In this document: positions 61,214 through 64,000 of the stretch, in pieces
Layout: each line of letters begins with the position of its first letter
Position numbering within the stretch: the first letter of the stretch is position 1
Source: Saccharum officinarum
Lineage: Eukaryota; Streptophyta; Magnoliopsida; Poales; Poaceae
NCBI GenBank assembly: GCA_020631735.1
Contig: CM036223.1
Span: forward strand, 13,207,356 to 13,271,355
Reading direction: 5' to 3'
Length of the DNA stretch: 64,000 bases
Position numbers and translations under genes: made by a program
The notes under the pieces: model-generated
Databases searched by the model: none
The model's input: the letters and a program-made list of their open reading frames with translations, nothing else
What the model was told of the DNA's origin: nothing

Positions 61214-61783
61214 GGCGAAATGGCCATTTTCGTCCCTAACTTATTGCCCGAGACTCACTTTGTCCCTGAACTTTCGAAGTGTCCACTTTAGTCCTTAAAC
61301 AATGGATTTGCAGATCGATCTCGTCCATCCCCCTTAATGGCTTGCCACGAGTCCAAGAGTACATACGAAATGTCATACTCGCTCTCTCCTTTACCAGCCG
61401 GCCAGGCTCACAGTGTTTCCCAGTCCACCGTTTCCTCCCTCTTGTCCCCGTTTCCCCTCTGTCCATCCCTCGATCTCGTCCATCCGGTGCCGAGGAGGAA
61501 GAGTCGCATGGAAACAACGTAGATACTATGCTTAGCAGCCCCGCATAAAATAGACACAAATGATTTAAACATATTTGATAGTCGTGCCACGACTTCCCAG
61601 TTCTGCTAAGGGAGGGAGCGAAGGGCAGCAATGGCATTTAGCATGTACTCTAGACACATGGCGAGCCATTATGGCATGGACGAGATCGAACTACAAATCC
61701 ATTGTTTAAGAACTAAAGTGGACATTTTGAAGATTCAGAGGCTGAATTCAGCCTCGAACAATAGTTTAGGGACCTATTTTGGC
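61214..61783. mobile_element. Fold-back element, copy 2
   Basis: Counterpart of 16986-17554. Ends GGCGAAATGGCCATTTTCG and GGGACCTATTTTGGC; inverted arms with GTCCACTTTAGTCCTTAAAC. Confidence 0.75.
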
Positions 61784-61922
61784 ATTAAAAAAACATCCTC
61801 TTCTTTTTCGTGGTCTCATCCGTCCTATTGTCTGCTCGCATTTACAGCTCTGCCCTCTTCTTTCTTGCGCAAAAGGTCACACAAGCTTAAAAAAAGACTA
61901 AAATCGACAAACGAAAAATATA

Positions 61923-62617
61923 AGGTAAAAGTCTAAATAACTCCCTGAACTATGGACCCTGGAACACATAATCCACTGAACTATGAAACGGTCTAATTTA
62001 CCCCCTGAACTATCCAAAACCGTCTATTTTACCCTCTGGACGGTTTTCGACGGCAGTTTGCTACAGTAACAGTGGGTTTACTACAGTAATAGCGGTTTTG
62101 TCTTTTTTATTTATTTTCGCCGAATATTTGAAAAATCATAGCACAAAAAAATCATAAAATAGAAAATCTAATTTTGTTGGACTCCACATGAGTAGATCTA
62201 CACAGTGAATATATAATACGGTACGCTTTAGTACAAAGTTTTTGCTGTAGCTTTAGATTAATTGGAAAATCCAATTTAGACTAAAGTTACAGCAAAAACT
62301 TTGTACTAAAGTGTACCATATTATATGTTCACTGTGTAGTTCTACTCATGTGGAGTCCAACAAAATTAGATTTTCTATTTTATGATTTTTCTGTGATTTA
62401 CTATGATTTTTCAAATATTCAGCGAAAATAAATAAAAAAGACAAAACGCTATTACTGTAGTAAACCCGCGGTTACTGTAGCACACACGCCGTCGAAAACC
62501 GCCTAGAGGGTAAAATAGACGGTTTTGGATAGTTTAGAGAGTAAATTAGACCGTTTCATAGTTCAGTGGGTTATGTATTTCAGATTACATAGTTCAGGGG
62601 TTATTTAGACTTTTTCT
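61923..62617. mobile_element. Near-perfect palindromic MULE-like (fold-back) element
   Basis: The 695-bp element with a perfect 9-bp [12 protein letters not shown] (61914-61922, 62618-62626) starts AGGTAAAAGTCTAAATAAC and ends GTTATTTAGACTTTTTCT. Virtually the whole length folds on itself: arms of about 340 bp around a centre near 62270 (TTAGATTAATTGGAAAATCC...). Copy 1 has the empty site at 17945-17953. The same architecture and a similar terminal phrase (GTCTAAATAACTCCCTGAAC) recall the larger element at 50670. Non-coding. Confidence 0.93.
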
Positions 62618-62664
62618 AAAAATATAATGAAGGAAATAAAAGAAATCGAAGCGAGGAGCCCGCG

Positions 62665-63249
<585 letters not shown>

Positions 63250-64000
63250 TAGATCCATGCTTGCTCCTGCGTCAATTTGGGCGCTAGGGTTTGCATTTAA
63301 GGTCTGTTGCGTCAATTTTGCCGTTCTTAGTGGGGAGTCAATTTAATGGTTCATTCCAATGCTATGCATAGTTCAGACCTCTTTAGAGGTGCCGGTTAGT
63401 TTAACTGGGAGATGATTGGGTGTTGGATTGTTCGCTTTATCATTGGTGCTGGGTTGCGTGAGCCTGACTAGGTTGTGCGTTCGGGGCCCTGCTGGTGAGG
63501 TTACCGTGCTATTTGCTGGTACATTTTAGAATTGATTGATTGTTCATTGTTGAAATGTGTTGGTGAGGGTGTGATTTGTGTGACCTCCCTTCCATTTGGC
63601 TGTGGTTTGATGCATCGTTTGGATCTCATTTTGTATTAGGAACCATGCTATGTCTCGTTCATGTAGTAAATGCATGGGAAGCACGATTGAGTTCTTGTGT
63701 GTTTAGGCCTTCTTAATGCAATTATGTATGACCACTCCAGGTGTATGCATGATATATTGCTGACAATAACCTGATCATAACAGAGAATGTTTTTTTCCTC
63801 ATGTGCTAATAATGTCTTACAAGTAATTTGTGTTCAATTATTCTGTACTTTATTTACAATATTGCTGCTATTGTGTTTCCTAGGTATATTTTTTCTTGCA
63901 GTCCACTGCTTTAATTTGTTTGTAGATGGTTATCATTGAGCATGTAGTTGGAAGGTTTGTCAATTGCTCTTTGTTTCTTTACTCAGAGTGGGGCAATTAG

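Overview
The window is 64 kb of a grass nuclear genome, most likely an Andropogoneae or other panicoid (sorghum/maize type). The support is large introns with GT-AG junctions, GC-rich 5' exons, CACTA elements built from TTTGCCGAGTG repeats, Stowaway and Tourist-like MITEs, MULEs, hATs, a Helitron, SINE and LINE debris, and a U1 snRNA promoter with monocot-type RGCCCR boxes. Two runs of exactly 100 N (40015-40114, 59844-59943) are scaffold gaps. I see no bacterial, organellar or viral genome segment and no CRISPR array.

Seven protein-coding loci can be reconstructed by joining exons. In order they are: a plastid-lipase-like (PLIP) class 3 lipase, minus, 5 exons, 7394-12866; mitochondrial dihydrolipoyl dehydrogenase LPD1, plus, 2 exons, 17994-21189; a MAEA/GID9-type CTLH-RING subunit, plus, 7 exons, 22495-25989; ubiquitin-40S S27a, plus, single exon, 29473-29940; a Ca2+-activated RelA/SpoT homologue (CRSH), plus, 4 exons, 34894-37533; the 3' part of a class III peroxidase, minus, 39351-40014, cut by a gap; and a patatin-like lipid acyl hydrolase, plus, 4 exons, 42437-44356. 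They are housekeeping and plastid/mitochondrial functions with no operon-like relationship. A U1 snRNA-like gene with an altered 5' splice-site-recognition sequence lies at 57988-58140.

The rest is a layered transposon landscape, and many elements can be delimited to the base by target-site duplications (TSDs). These include a solo LTR inside a MULE transposase (987-2252), a Pack-MULE-like element in PLIP intron 1 (10090-11215), a hAT element (16158-16800), a Helitron (26409-28921), a 5'-truncated LINE (37851-38340), two CACTA elements (44598-46123 and 51867-53407), and a large inverted-repeat MULE-like element (50670-54018) carrying head-to-head fragments of a captured wax-synthase-like gene.

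The right end (60013-64000) is a direct, recent duplicate of 15138-19100, including the promoter, exon 1 and part of intron 1 of LPD1. The two copies differ by four TE insertions, two in each copy, and each copy supplies the empty sites for the other. The second LPD1 copy is broken by a 20-bp deletion between GCGGC repeats.

The PLIP, CRSH, peroxidase and patatin exons each contain apparent single-base deletions, mostly loss of one C in a CC/CCC run before G. This is either pseudogenisation or, more likely to me, systematic assembly indels.
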